A DNA stretch of 64,000 nt from Kingdonia uniflora (Eukaryota > Streptophyta > Magnoliopsida > Ranunculales > Circaeasteraceae), in NCBI GenBank assembly GCA_014058105.1, contig JACGCM010000440.1:992001-1056000 (forward strand), given 5' to 3'. Shown one piece after another: positions 24,166 through 36,210 of this stretch; the stretch's first letter is position 1; each line of letters opens with the position of its first letter. Made by a program: the position numbers and the translations under genes. The notes below the pieces were generated by a model. That model made no database searches. It saw only the letters and a program-made list of their open reading frames with translations, and was not told the origin of the DNA.

Positions 24166-24789
24166 TGTAATGGCCAAATTCCATAAGCTCGAAATGGCTC
24201 AGATTTTGCTATCACACCAATGAACCTGCAATAATATTCTAATGGAAAGAGTAAGAAATGACACATGTGATTTTAGCGTGGAGAACCTCTGAATAGGTAA
24301 AAAACCACGACCTCGAATGGAGGATTTTTATAAAAGTATCTTTATTGCTTGAGGCAGATATCTTATTATAAGTGATCTTTAGATATAGAAAAGCTTGAAC
24401 CTTGTAATTAAAAAGTTTGAATGTTGCTGAGAATCAAAAATAAGTAGTTTTTTGATGATCTCTTATGTAATTTTTTCTGATCCCTGTCTCTTCTGGAACT
24501 TTTCCTTTATATAGGTCTTCTCCGTAGCTCTTCATCGTGCTGGAGCACGTTTTCCGAACAATGTGGTTAGTGGCAGTTGACTGAGTAATTGACGAGTTCG
24601 TGAGAGACAGGTGTCTTTGACTGGATAAGGCTTTTCGGTTTGAGTTTGACCCACGTTCTTAAACAGTTCGTTTGATAGTTTGGAATATTGACTGGGGAAG
24701 TTATGTTAAAAATGCGTGAGTCTGAGATAGAGATAATTCGAACTGGTGATAGCTCGACTTTAGGTGAGATGGAGGGATAGGTCCTTACA
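24166..24789 (-). repeat. Tat I 5' LTR
   Basis: It is 624 bp. On the minus strand it starts TGTAAGGACC and ends GGCCATTACA. Inside are a TATA box TATATAAAGG (24513-24504, minus) and an AATAAA signal (24346-24341, minus), consistent with U3-R-U5 order. Confidence 0.88.
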
Positions 24790-24794
24790 CTAGG

Positions 24795-25509
24795 TTGGTT
24801 TAATAAATAATAAAAATAAAAAAGCTCCTTATGTTTACCTTATTATTATCTAGGGAGGACCAAGTAAATAAACCACAAAACTCAAATTCAAGTAAATAAA
24901 CCACAAACTTAATCTCTCTCTGACTCTCTCCCTCCTGACTCCTCCTACTTGGTCTACCATTAAAGACAGCTAGTAGCAACCAACCCATACTCGTACGGGC
25001 AGTATTGGATTTATGAAGAATTCGGAATGATTCTTACCGGAGGAATAAATTCATAAACATAAAATACGTAGAAGTATTTAACTTTTCATTTAAATGGAAC
25101 TTGTGAAACATAATCCTATATCTGGCCAATTGGAAAATTTATAGTATAATCCCATTAGAAATGGTGTTATTTGTTTAAAATATAGGGAAACACAAAAGTG
25201 CTTTACCAACAAACTCCTAGTAATATACATGTCGTTAACCTCAATCAGAACAGAACAGAGGAGCAAGTTGTCATATCAACACCAAATGAATATTCATATA
25301 TAACAGTGTAAGTAGCTTACCGTGCTCCCATGGGTTAAACCACAATGTTAAGAACAAATTTGTATTTGTACACCTACTACTTGAACGTAGGAGTGCTAAT
25401 AAATGTGAAAGAGGCATATAATAGTGTAAGTATCTTACCGTGCTCCCACGGGCATATAATAGTGTAAGTATCTTACCGTACTCCCATGGGTTACGATTCA
25501 TAGGGGTTG
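24795..25509. other. AT-rich stretch with short repeats, possible leader of the next gag
   Basis: No gene is supported. The phrase CAAGTAAATAAACCACAAA occurs twice (about 24850 and 24891, one diverged). The 39-bp repeat at 25298-25489 leads toward the gag start, so this may be untranslated leader or LTR remnant of the gypsy element at 25510. No matching LTR partner was found. Confidence 0.4.
25298..25489. repeat. Three copies of a ~39-bp unit
   Basis: Copies at 25298-25335, 25413-25450 and 25452-25489 share AGTGTAAGTATCTTACCGTG and CTCCCATGG. Each contains the small inverted repeat GTAAG...CTTAC. Confidence 0.8.
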
Positions 25510-26714
25510 ATAATGGTTTATGGTCTTTACACGTGACCGTCTTAAGCAAACGAAGGAGAAGCTCGTGAGTTTGTTGAAGATTCAACGCAAACCTAATTCG
25601 CAGAAGAATGACGATTTGAAGATGGACAATTCTAACGATCGAATCACAACTTTAGAAACGACAGTTTCTAACCAAACTTCTACTGTAGGGGTGTTAGTAG
25701 AATAATTGCATCTCACGAACCTTGCAAAAGCTTCCGCTTCGGTGAAACGGTGAGGTCCCTCGAGGAAGAAAGGGGTTATGGAGGTGGGTGGAGACGATAA
25801 TTTTGTGGAAATTGATAGTGATTCTAGTGATGCCGAATCCGACAAGGAGCGATCGGTTATTGGTAAGTCCACGAATCCTATGCGTAATCTTCGTATCAAT
25901 TTTAAAATTGAAATTCCGGTATTCGATGATTCAAACGATGCCAAGAAGTTAGATAGGTTAGAAACTTATTTTTCCGTTTACGAATACTCCAATGCTCATA
26001 AAATATGTTTTGCTACGTTGAAATTCGCAAGTCATAAACTCACGTGGTGGAAATCTTATCAGAAATGCCACGATGAAGAAAGTTTGAGTTGGAAAGAATT
26101 CAAGGTATTAGTGCAAAAACAGTTTTATCCGAATGGGTTTGAGCAAGAGAGATGGTATAAATGACATAATTTATGCCAAAAGTTTGAGCAATCCGTACAA
26201 GAGTACACTACGGTATTTTATAACCAAGCTTTGGCTTTGGATATTGATGTAGATGAGTATGAGGTGTTCATGAAGTACACGAGGGGTTTGTCGGAGTCCA
26301 TTAGAAGAGAGTTGAAGCTCTTTACTGTGGCCAATATCGAGGACCCTATCGTGAAGGTAATTTTATTGAAGGCAAGTACTTGAAGAGTGACAAAGAAGAC
26401 GACAAGAATAAGTTGGGGTATAAGTCAAGTTGGAAAAATAAGTATATGGGAGAGGCCAAAGGATAGGGGTCTTCGTCCAAGGAGTATCATTGCAATCATT
26501 GTAAGGTGAGTGGGCATATTTCCGATTATTGTTGGAAACTTCACCCGGAACTTGGGTTGAAGGAGGAGAAGAGCAAGAAAGAGAGATATGTACTAGCCAC
26601 AGAGGTTGTTGACCTCCCGGATTATTTAGATAATCCGAATCCTAAGCTTACACTTATGTTTCAGTAGACTTTGGCTACCGAGGAGGAGTGTCGGGAAGAA
26701 CCTTCTGGAAAACT
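25510..26714 (+). pseudogene. Ty3/gypsy gag of a second lineage, with CCHC knuckle
   Basis: The plus strand reads MVFTRDRLKQTKEKLVSLLK, later IPVFDDSNDAKKLDRLETYF, WWKSYQKCHDEESLSWKEFK, QKQFYPNGFEQERWYK, and after a stop HNLCQKFEQSVQEYTTVFYN, VDEYEVFMKYTRGLSESIRR and ELKLFTVANIEDPIVK. A frame change leads to a zinc knuckle C-NHC-KVSGH-ISDYC at 26491-26533 (CX2CX4HX4C) and WKLHPEL. This is a gag nucleocapsid arrangement different from the Tat gags here. It stops in the protease-proximal region, exactly where the LTR of Tat element II begins. Multiple stops make it a pseudogene. Confidence 0.8.
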
Positions 26715-27184
26715 TGCCACTCCTCATATTCGACAAGAGTAAGCCATCAAAGCGTAGTCGAAGGCATATAGCATTCAAGAAGATACCCTTAGTCCTCGAC
26801 CTACCAAAAGTAGCCGTTGTGTATGGTCAAGGAAATAGCTGCTAGAGATCCGCAAAGTTTGCCAACTCCCCCCGGAATAGGATATTGTTATTTTTTCTTT
26901 GTAAACTGCCTATATCAGCTATAAATACAGGCAGAGAATATGGGATTTAATATCTAAGAATACGCAACTCTATCATCCATTACTCTTTAACCCTACTATC
27001 ACTCCAAACACTTGTAATAACTAGCATCTTACTAGATTTTACATCAAAATCCTCATCGAGGTCGTGGTTTTTCTCAATTTTTACTGAGTTTTCCACGTAA
27101 AATCTTGTTTATCTAGTCTTTATTACATTCTTCATACGAATAAGTATTGGCGAATATTCTCCTTCCTAAAATCTCGTCAATACA
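26715..27184 (+). repeat. Tat II 5' LTR
   Basis: It matches 36211-36713, for example over GATACCCTTAGTCCTCGACC and CTATAAATACAGGCAGAGAA. TATA box TATAAATA at 26930-26937. It ends AATACA, followed by the PBS. The first bases are less similar to the partner LTR, so the exact start is uncertain by about 15 bp. Confidence 0.82.
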
Positions 27185-27185
27185 A

Positions 27186-27202
27186 TTGACGCCGTCTGTA
27201 GG
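27186..27202 (+). promoter_or_regulatory. Tat II primer binding site
   Basis: TTGACGCCGTCTGTAGG lies two bases inside the 5' LTR end. Tat I has the related TGGCACCGTCTGTGAG at the same place. Confidence 0.7.
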
Positions 27203-27247
27203 ATTTACCACACTATTTTTTACCACCACTGATCTAAGAACCATCCG

Positions 27248-28960
27248 ATGACAAACATGAACCTGAAAAGCCATTCCAGCACTAAAAGAGACCAAAAAAT
27301 GTATCCCATAACAGGAACGGTCGACCTGCACAGTACGGTACTCGAGCTTCATAAATAAATGGCTACAGAAAAAGCCCCAAGACTGGAAGATCGGCGTGTC
27401 CACGCTCAAGCTCTTTAAATAGAGAAAGACAAATGAAGGAAAGCCTTAAATCAACAGAGTCAAACACGTCAGAAAGATATGGGAGAACACAAGATCGATT
27501 TACTGGCTCCCAGACGTCCCCTCCAATCGCCTGAAGAGAGCATAGATTAAGAGCAATTCAACGCAATGATCAACCAAGAAAAGACGAGCTACGAATTTAT
27601 CGATCCATATCCAGGAATCCAAACAGGGCTTCTCGACATTTTGGTTTAACATCCTCGGCATTGACAACTCAAGGAAATCGACGCACGCGTCATCAGACTC
27701 CCCCACCCGAAAGATGACCACTCAGGGATCGATTAAGACCAAAAGGACAAGGAGATTTTGGTCCTCAGGTCGCAGCCTTACCATTTCCCCCGCACCAGTT
27801 CATCACCTTAGACGACCTCAACAATAGGATCCAGGCCATAAACTCTAAGATCCCAGGCCGAAAATCTACGCTTGACAGAATCGAGACAAATCTCATCTCC
27901 CCTCATCTCGAAGTTATGGCCATCCCATAAAATTTTCATATGCCGAAGTTTATATAATATGCAGGCCTGATTGACCCACTTACCCATGTCCGACACTTCA
28001 AAGCTGCAGTTGGGTTATATTCTAAACTCGACCACATGTTGTGTAGGCTATTCAATATGAGCTTAAGGGAAGAACCGCTCTGGTGGTTCCATACCATCCA
28101 AGAAGCCTCCATCACTACGTTTAGCCAGTTGTAACATCTTTTCAAAGCCAATTATGCTCATGCTAAAAAGTGGGAGATCACTGTATATTCCTTATTCTTC
28201 TTTGAGTAGGGTACCAAAGAGACATTGGCGAGTTTCTACAAATGTTTTTTACTGGAAAAAAGGAAAATTGGGAACTCAGATTCCAAGATCGCTGTTTCAT
28301 CATTCACCTCCTCCCTGCCCATCGACTTTAAAATTTGAGAAAAACTTACTCTACACAAGCAAGTTTTTAGAACGGTCAAAGAAAGATAAGATAAAGAGCT
28401 CATCTGCTATCTATTATCGAGAAACATCTTCTACCCCATCCCAACGAGCGGTAACTACTGAAGCACCCAAGCAATACGACAGAAACGCCGATAATAATAG
28501 AAGAAGGGACGACAAACCTGATAGACCAGTCCCGGTTCTGCCACCAATGATAATAACTCTCTCCGTTATCTAACCCACGATAAAGGGAGATGAGTATTAT
28601 CACGCACCGCAAACCATTCCAGATCTCCCCAACTGACCTTTATGTCAGTATCACAATGTGTATAGTCACGAAACTGACAACTGCTACTCCCTTATACGAA
28701 TCTTTTATCGTATCCTATTAGCTGGAAGACTTCATAATTATATCATCGACATCTAAAAGTTTCTCGAAAATAAAGCAAAAAATAAAGAAGTTGAACAACA
28801 TCAGGTCCAGGGGAAAGCTCACCACCTGTATATGATCAAGATTGAGAAAGGGAAGAAGAGAAAACAAAACGATCAAATTACATCCTATTGTAAAATGACC
28901 TCCTTAGATAAATCAGCAAAACTTCTCCCAAGCTCAAGCAAATCAAAACGTCCTTACCAT
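27248..28960 (+). pseudogene. Tat II gag
   Basis: The first ATG after the PBS is at 27248. The frame is repeatedly interrupted, but family blocks appear in order: ITLDDLNNRIQAINSKIPG; DPLTHVRHFKAAVGLYSKLD; RLFNMSLREEPLWWFHTIQE; LFKANYAHAKKWEITVYSLF; SKIAVSSFTSSLPIDFKI; and near the C-terminus CQYHNVYSHETDNCYSLIRI with AGRLHNYI. This is the same Gag type as element I. Nonsense codons at several positions mark it as dead. Confidence 0.8.
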
Positions 28961-28967
28961 ATTACCT

Positions 28968-29440
28968 TCGAGGATTGTGACACCAGCCACGTAAGATACC
29001 CTCACGATGACCCTCTCGTCATTATGCTCAAAGTCGGACAGGACTACCTATATACGCTTCTCGTCGATACCGGAAATGTAATAGATATATTGTTCAGAAG
29101 AGCAATTGAAGTCCTAGGCCTCACAGATTCCGTAAAATCTTCGACAACAATAATCACCGGCTTCAATGGTTCGAAAGAATCGGCAACAGGAGAAATTACT
29201 CTGGCAGTTCAGGAGGGATCATAAACTACATTCGTAAAATTCTTTATCATCGATGCTGAATCCAAATATTTGGGAATTTTGGGATGCAGTTGGTTACATT
29301 CAATCAAAGCAGTACCTTCTACTTATCATCTAGCATTGCATTTTCTAGCTGATCCCGAAATCTATGAAATCAAAGGTAGCCAAGTAGCTGCACGTATGTG
29401 CGAAATTGCCACAACCAACCCTCATACAACAAAACTTTTT
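28968..29440 (+). pseudogene. Tat II aspartic protease
   Basis: The frame reads RPYHITFEDCDTSHVRYPHD, then DYLYTLLVDTGNVIDILF with the catalytic DTG at 29066-29074, then ITGFNGSKESATGEITLAVQ. After a stop at 29222 it continues FFIIDAESKYLGILGCSWLH and YEIKGSQVAARMCEIA. The domain is nearly complete apart from the nonsense codon. Confidence 0.82.
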
Positions 29441-30063
29441 AAGGCATAGCAACTACAACAAGATGAATCACCCATATTCGAGCAGCATGACACCGAAATG
29501 ATCGAATCTGTTGAACTCGATGGTCCAAGACGTACAACCTTCATCGGCTCCAAACTATCAACCGACGAGAAAGAAGCCATGATCCAGCTACTTAAGAAAA
29601 ACATAAGCATCCTTGCCTGAACTTTCCAAGAAATGCCTGGTATCGACCTGTCAATCGCATGCCACCAAATTAACCTCCTTCTAGATAGTAAAGTTATCAT
29701 TCATAAATGACGGAATTTAGCTCCCCGCCTCCGCGATGCAGTGAACGATGAGATTGATAAACTCCTTCGAGGTAGGATTTATTCAGGAAGCTAAGTATCC
29801 GAAGTGGGTTTCTAATATCGTAGCGGTACCAAAGAAAAATGGAAAGATCAGGGTTTGTGTTAACTTCACGGAACCCAACAAGTTTATACCCAGAAAAGTT
29901 TCTGCTACCACTCATTCCACAACTTCTCGACTCTATCACAGGACACGAACTTCTTTCTATGATGGATGCAACCTCCGACTACAGCCAGGTTTCACTCGCC
30001 GAAGATGAAGTACAGCTCCAATATCCATGTAATACCACCCAACTAAAACTATTTTATAGATGA
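29441..30063 (+). pseudogene. Tat II reverse transcriptase, truncated before the catalytic YIDD
   Basis: A linker (FIGSKLSTDEKEAMIQLLKK, EMPGIDLSIACHQIN) leads into VGFIQEAKYPKWVSNIVAVP and KKNGKIRVCVNFTEPNKFIP. A frame change gives LIPQLLDSITGHELLSMMDA and TSDYSQVSLAEDEV. Coding similarity ends just after this first conserved Asp region. The rest of the palm, RNase H and integrase are all missing, and the 61-bp tandem array starts about 60 bases later. Confidence 0.82.
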
Positions 30064-30119
30064 CACACTGTAATAATTTTCACCGATTCAAATAAATAAA
30101 TTTTATTGTCAATTTAATC

Positions 30120-30660
30120 ATTACTATTTTGATTTGGTCTCGATCCATACTTGACAGGTATGCATCAGACAAATAATATCCTTACTATTTTGATTTGATC
30201 TCGATCCATACTTGACAAGTATGTATCAGACAAACAATATCCTTACTATTTTGATTTGATCTTGATCCATACTTGACAAGTATGCATCAGACAAACAATA
30301 TCCTTACAATTTTGATTTGATCTTAATCCATACTTGACAAGTATACATCAGACAAACAAAATCTTTACTATTTTGATTTGATCTCGATCCATACGTGACA
30401 AGTATGCATCAGACAAACAAAGTCCTTACTATTTTGATTTGATCTCGATCCATACGTGACAAGTATGCATCAGACAAACAAAATCCTTACTGTTTTGATT
30501 TGATCTCGATCCATACTTGACAAGTATGCATCTGACAAGAAAAAACCTTACTATTTTGATTTGATCTCAATCCATACTTGACAAGTATGCATCAGACAAA
30601 CAAAATCCTTACTATTTTGATTTGGTCTCGATCAATACTTGACAAGTACGCATCCAGACT
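30120..30660. repeat. Nine-copy 61-bp tandem array with an internal palindrome
   Basis: Units start at about 30120, 30181, 30242, 30303, 30364, 30425, 30486, 30547 and 30608, a constant 61-bp period. Each contains CATACTTGACAAGTATG, 8-bp inverted arms around one A; two units (30364, 30425) have CATACGTGA instead. The dyad extends outward to ATCC and GCAT with one mismatch. There are no spacers, so it is not a CRISPR array. It lies between truncated pol and the antisense gene. Confidence 0.95.
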
Positions 30661-31084
30661 ATCATTCAATTTTACGTGAGTACTATCTCACTGCAGGATA
30701 TTCTACTTTGCGTTCAGTACTTATCAAACAACCTCTATTAGAGTTCTTGCTCTTCTCAAATCTAAATCCAGATACCCATCTAAGAATACACATCTGGCAC
30801 TCATTCTCATTACTTGCCATTTCATGGCCATCTTTCACATATGATGCAAACAAGTGTTCGTTCCTTATCTGTTACAATCTACAGTCACATTCGACAATAT
30901 TACTTTATCGAATCTACAAATTAGCATAATTTAAAAAACACAAGCAACAAATTTTTATAAATAATTTTTTTTCGAAAAAAAAATATTCATCGCATACTAC
31001 AAGATTAAATTGTTTTGGTCCCACCGACTATTTTTACATACTTCCACCAAAGCAGTACTGCTTACATAAATATTTTAATCTACA

Positions 31085-34000
31085 GAGGGAGATTTTACTT
31101 CATTCACATTCAGCGCACCTTCAGGTACCTACACATCTGCTAACTCTACAGGGAGCGCAGTCTTATCTACCATCATCACATCATCGTTGACTTTCATCCC
31201 AACTCGAATTTTGGGAGTCTCAGACACTTCCTCATCTGAACTTGAATCATCAAAGACAACCCCCCCAGATTTCACCAACCCCTTGAAGAATTTTTTCCTT
31301 ACCTCCAACTACTTATACTATTCAGCAAAATGGGCCCTCACTTCTCTACATTTTTCCAACTTCTCTGCATTCATCTAAGCCTTAACCTCATCAAGAAGCC
31401 TGCCATGCTCTAGCTCCATCGCCCTCCGTACTTCGGCAACCTGCTCCCTTACATTTTTCTTAAAGTTTGCCTTCTACAGTGCCAAAGCCTCCATTTTTAT
31501 TTCTCCGGCACTTTCTTCGCTTCACGAAGTGCAGCATCCCTTGCCTTTTTTGCCTCCAACTTGTAAGTATTCAACGTTGTATTCAACCCTTCCTTCTCCT
31601 TTATCAAATCCTTATCTATATTTTTATATGCAATAAGCTGATTTGCCAGTTCACCACTGCCAACAATACGGTCTATGGCAACAGTCACCAACTTCTTGAT
31701 CTGCAACAAAGTCATATATTGAGTATTCGAGTGACCTACCAATTTTTTCAAGTGAAGTAAAGCAATAAAATTTCTCATCATCGACATGTTTCGCTGACCC
31801 TCACTGAAAAACGTATTCAAACTCCCAATGCCAACCAAACAATCTTCCAGCTCCTTCTTCAGCTCGTCTGTCCCAGACGTTTACGAGTCCATGGTCTTCT
31901 GAACTTCGGCATCCGACTCTTCAAAGTATTTTGTCTTTGAAGTCTCACCACTACCTCTCTTCTTCGAGAGCACACTCCCCCACCCCGTGGAGGACGCCCA
32001 TTCACCGCAGTAACCAGTTTGACGGTACCAGCCACCTCCTCCATTGTTGACTGTCGAGTAATCCTCTTGTGAGGAAGCAGCGGGGGAACAACAAAGCTCG
32101 CCACCCATTTCTTCTTGTTCTTTCCCAGAGATTCTCCAAATATGGCATCTATCTCTGTATTAGTATTATACCCAGCCAAGGAAGGATTGTCCAGTGGCAA
32201 ACTAGCCTCTGCAGCCTTCTTGTTCTTCGCCGACATTTTTCCATCGATAACAGATACTTCAGTATCTTTAGCCCTTGACCTCTTTAAACCAGCCTCTTGA
32301 AATAAGGTGCTCACACAATCTTGGTCGATGACCAGATTATCAATCCTACCAAAGAAATTTTTCCTGATCTTATACAGCTCTTCCTTCACTTCTGACTTTC
32401 TGTCGACCTCTTTCAAAGCTGCAAACACACAAAAATAGTTAGAAACAATTAGCATCAAATTCCATACTTTGAACATCGACAATTAAAATTACCTAACCAC
32501 AAACCTAAGTAAAAGTTTTTTCTCTTTAGGAGCTCCCCGGGGTCTTTCTTGTCGAACTCATAATTCCTGGAGACAAGTAAGCGTTCATCAGTGTATCGCC
32601 CCCCAGTTTACGCCATATCATAAAATAATGGTCTTTTGAGAAACCTCGCCAAGTACCGGTAGCCTAATTTATGTGGGTTCATCTTGAGCTTGTAGTACAC
32701 ACATATATCATCGACTGTTATCAACTCCTCCCCCTGCCATTAAGTAGACCAATTATTGCCCCACATACCCTAAGCAAATCATATACATTCGGATTGAACT
32801 GACCAGGTGCCACATTAAAAAAGTTCATTAACTTTTTTTGGTCAACTCAAGGGGAACTTTCAACCCCTTCATAATTTGTTCCCGGTGTACCAGAATACCA
32901 TTTAAAGGTATCTCCTGGTCAATCATTTCATATTGATACTCCTCTAACCTTATATCCCCAGGAATACCATACTTCTTAAAACTTAATATTTCTTTGGTCT
33001 CTGGACTCTCTCCATAACATGCCTCTTCACCTTTCTCCACATCTTCTTCCCCAGCCCCACTATCTTCTCGATCACTAGCTTAGGGATCATGATCCATATC
33101 CATCTCAGTAGCCTCTTCATCAAATAGTTTGACAACCCTAGGTGACACCATAAACTGTTCTATACTAGCTATGTCTGCAATACTCGACCCTACCCTATAT
33201 TTACCTCCCAACTATTGTACACAGATCCTTACATCAATCATCAAGGGCATTATGTCTTCGAGGTCGTTGCATATATCTTTCTCATCATTTTCAATTGGTT
33301 CAGCCATTTTAAGGAACCTATAAATCAGATTCCATATTTTTTCCACATTTAGTATCTATCATATCTGATACATATATATGTTCATAAGTTCATATATTCA
33401 TCTTCATATAGTTGTCGAGATTGCTCTCCAGCACATCATTCTCAATTTACTGTCTGCTACTATCATTATTACACTTCGATTAACTACATAAAGTTCTCGA
33501 TACACTTATATGACTTTTTCCTAGTCATAAACATCGATTATTGAACTACGTTCAGTTCTCGATAATTTTTTATTTATTACAATTATAAACATCGAGCAAT
33601 TATTTATTTACATTTCTCCACTTTCAGGAATCACAAGAGATCTCGAAGAAACATGAACTGTTTCCCGCCAAAACTACTCTTGTTCAAAAAATGGATATCG
33701 CCGTTACCGGCAAAAATTCCGGCCATATCTAACTTATTTTGACATGAAATCCCTACATCCTCGCCGTGAACCCAACTGATCCCTACACTCACGCCATCTT
33801 CATCGTAAAACAAACCACTCTCTCTTCACCACTCACCACCAATTACACCCAACCATCACCTATAATCCCCTTTATTAACCACTGCAACTCCATTACCCTC
33901 CACAACACACCATTCACAGTCGTTAGACAACCTCTATCACAAACCCTAACCTCATTTTATCTATAACAAATCCTCCTCACAATTTAGAACTTCTGTCTAC

Positions 34001-35178
34001 AATACCGTATATATGTCTACAACTACCATAATTCGACAATAACCAAGAAAAACATAATTTAGATCATCACAGTTACTAACCATGTAACCTCGCTACCTTT
34101 GTATCCCTATCTTTTGCCCGCTTTGCTCTTTTGATCAGCACACAATCTCCTCCTTCCCAATTGTTAGCAATGATCCAAGTGACAAGAACAGTGAATTTGT
34201 ACTGGACAAATTTTCTTCCAAGTTTAAAAAATATGAACAGTCGCCTACACCCGACCTATTTATAGACCCCATGGTGACTATTCATCGCACCGCTTCATGA
34301 CCGTTTCACTACTCGAACGTAATGCCTCGTATGTCTTTTCTCAATGTCCTTGACCCTTCGTCTTCTCAACATCAACAAACCCCTACATTTTTGTTCCAAC
34401 CCTTCCATGTCTAAAAGAATTTCTTCTGTAACATTCATACTCAACAATGCATACCCAATTTTATCGCAAAGATATTGCACATCATTTTCTTTATACTCCC
34501 AAATTTCACCCAAAGGAGCATACCTTACCATAATTGATTACCCTTACCTCCCCCCCCCCATTGTTATTTACTATTTACTCTACAAACCCCTATATTTCGG
34601 GCACACATTCGTTAACCTCCTAAATTCAAATTTAAATCGGCATACAATTACATTACTAAGTCATTCTTACATTTCAACATTTTCCAACTCAAAATTCATT
34701 TGACAAGAAAAAAAAAAAAAAAAAAAAAAAAAAACTACAGCAATTTATTATCACATCAAATTCAATTTGTATTATCATATTAATAGCAACTCGACCATTA
34801 CATGTATTTTTCCATAATCATCACATTACAAACCCCTAGCTGCAGTATCATCTTCTCTCTTCACCAACTTCTTTGCGCGAGTCCACATAAAACTAACAAG
34901 CTCAGGAGAAGTCCAGTATTGTAATTGGCAATGAAACATAAAATCTTTATCAGCGTCCTTGGCATCTGCCTCGCTCATACCATCATAATCAGGTCCCAAT
35001 GGATCCTCCAAGTAAACATCGACATTTCGTAGGAGTCCGATATACTTACTATAGATTTCCTAATACTTTGGTTACACACGATTATATGCCTCCTTATGCG
35101 CCTGTGATCTCGTCTCACCATTTCTTTAAACCACAATGACTCTCTTTCAAACAACAGGGGATATTTATAACACTCCAC
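31085..35178 (-). pseudogene. Tat II antisense gene, multi-exon
   Basis: On the minus strand blocks appear in the order seen in element I. First is [20 protein letters not shown] with FMFHCQLQY (35011-34826), equivalent to exon 1 of element I. A basic block follows at 34531-34295. The core region reads [33 protein letters not shown] and then [20 protein letters not shown] (33040-32750), equivalent to CPVQLNGN in the others. An exon after acceptor TGTGTTTGCAG reads [20 protein letters not shown] (about 32420). A coiled coil follows (31838-31497), then an acidic tail FDDSSSDEEVSETPKIRVGM ending near 31085. Stops and frame changes are frequent. It shares the Transposase_28-like role, which is unknown. 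Confidence 0.65.
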
Positions 35179-36200
35179 AAGTCAAAGTAAACCAACAAAC
35201 TTTAATTCACCTCAAAACTATACATTTTCAACAATCACCTCAATCAACCTCGAAATCCATTCCTGGACCCACTCGACAAACTATACTTCGAGATGTTTAG
35301 ACATTACTGCACTCACTTTACTCACAGTTAACTTCGACGATAAAAACGTATAAACATATATAGTCGCCAACAACACAAACAAGCACGAGAAGAAGTAGAA
35401 GAAAAGATCTTTATTTGATAAACAAACTGTTACATATTACATTCGATAATTATATCCTTCGATTACATTACATCAAACTACACTACTATCTTTACATTCG
35501 ACTTGCAAGACTAATTACTCTGTGTTTTTTTTTAGCAGAATCTGACATTAAAGCCTCTTTTACCCAGAATCTGGCATTATTTTTGGCACCAGAAGTAACA
35601 GTCGTAAGAAGCTCAATGAATCTCAAATTACAGAACTTCTAAGAGATGCCTCAACAGATTAAAGGCAGCAAAAAATTGCAAACACTCATTTCGATCGGCA
35701 AGATCCCTGGATGCCCAACCAGCCAACCCATCCTTGTGTTCACTACGAACAATATTCCATTCTCCCATAAACTGATACACACCATTACCTTTAGCACTGC
35801 ATGATAGCACAATTGGTTCAGACAGATACAAAGATTCTCTGGCAATACCTCCCCCACCCTCTACACCATGACACGATCAACTGATAAAATATAGAAAATT
35901 AGTTTGGGATAGAGCTTTACCACAGGTTGTTCACCGTCTTCCGCCTCAGACAACGCATTACTCCACACATAGGGCAGCATCGTCCTATTTCCACCACCAT
36001 ACCAACCCTCCTTACATACATCTATTTATACCCAACTTGAATCTGTTAGCTCCAACGTACCACATTAATTGCTCCTCGGGAAATAGATGACTAGATACAA
36101 TTCACTTTGACCTTGGAAATGACAACGACGACTCATGATAAAATTAGGCAACCTCTTCAGCTTTCAATTTCTTCTCGACACAACCACAAGTACTTATGTC

Positions 36201-36210
36201 AAGAATGGGG
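36201..36210 (+). promoter_or_regulatory. Tat II polypurine tract
   Basis: AAGAATGGGG lies immediately before the 3' LTR start TGATTGTAG. Confidence 0.7.

Larger units (their letters stand above)
11370..24789 (-). mobile_element. Tat element I: Ty3/gypsy LTR retrotransposon with antisense gene
   Basis: In minus orientation the order is 5' LTR (24166-24789), PBS, gag, protease, reverse transcriptase, RNase H, integrase C-terminus, a tandem array, an antisense gene on the plus strand, the polypurine tract and the 3' LTR (11370-11943). Protease and RNase H precede integrase, which is the Ty3/gypsy order. The gag sequence, together with an extra gene in the opposite direction between pol and the 3' LTR, is characteristic of the Tat lineage. 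Coding regions are broken and the integrase core is deleted, so it is defective. The flank after the 5' LTR reads CTAGG, and CTAGG also sits at the truncated edge of the other LTR. Confidence 0.88.

Noticed and set aside
30120..30660. CRISPR-like array
   Set aside because: The repeats are directly adjacent 61-bp units with no unique spacers, within a plant retrotransposon.
34708..34734. Poly-A tail of a retrogene or LINE
   Set aside because: A 27-base A run lies inside the Tat II antisense gene region with no coding sequence or target duplication around it.
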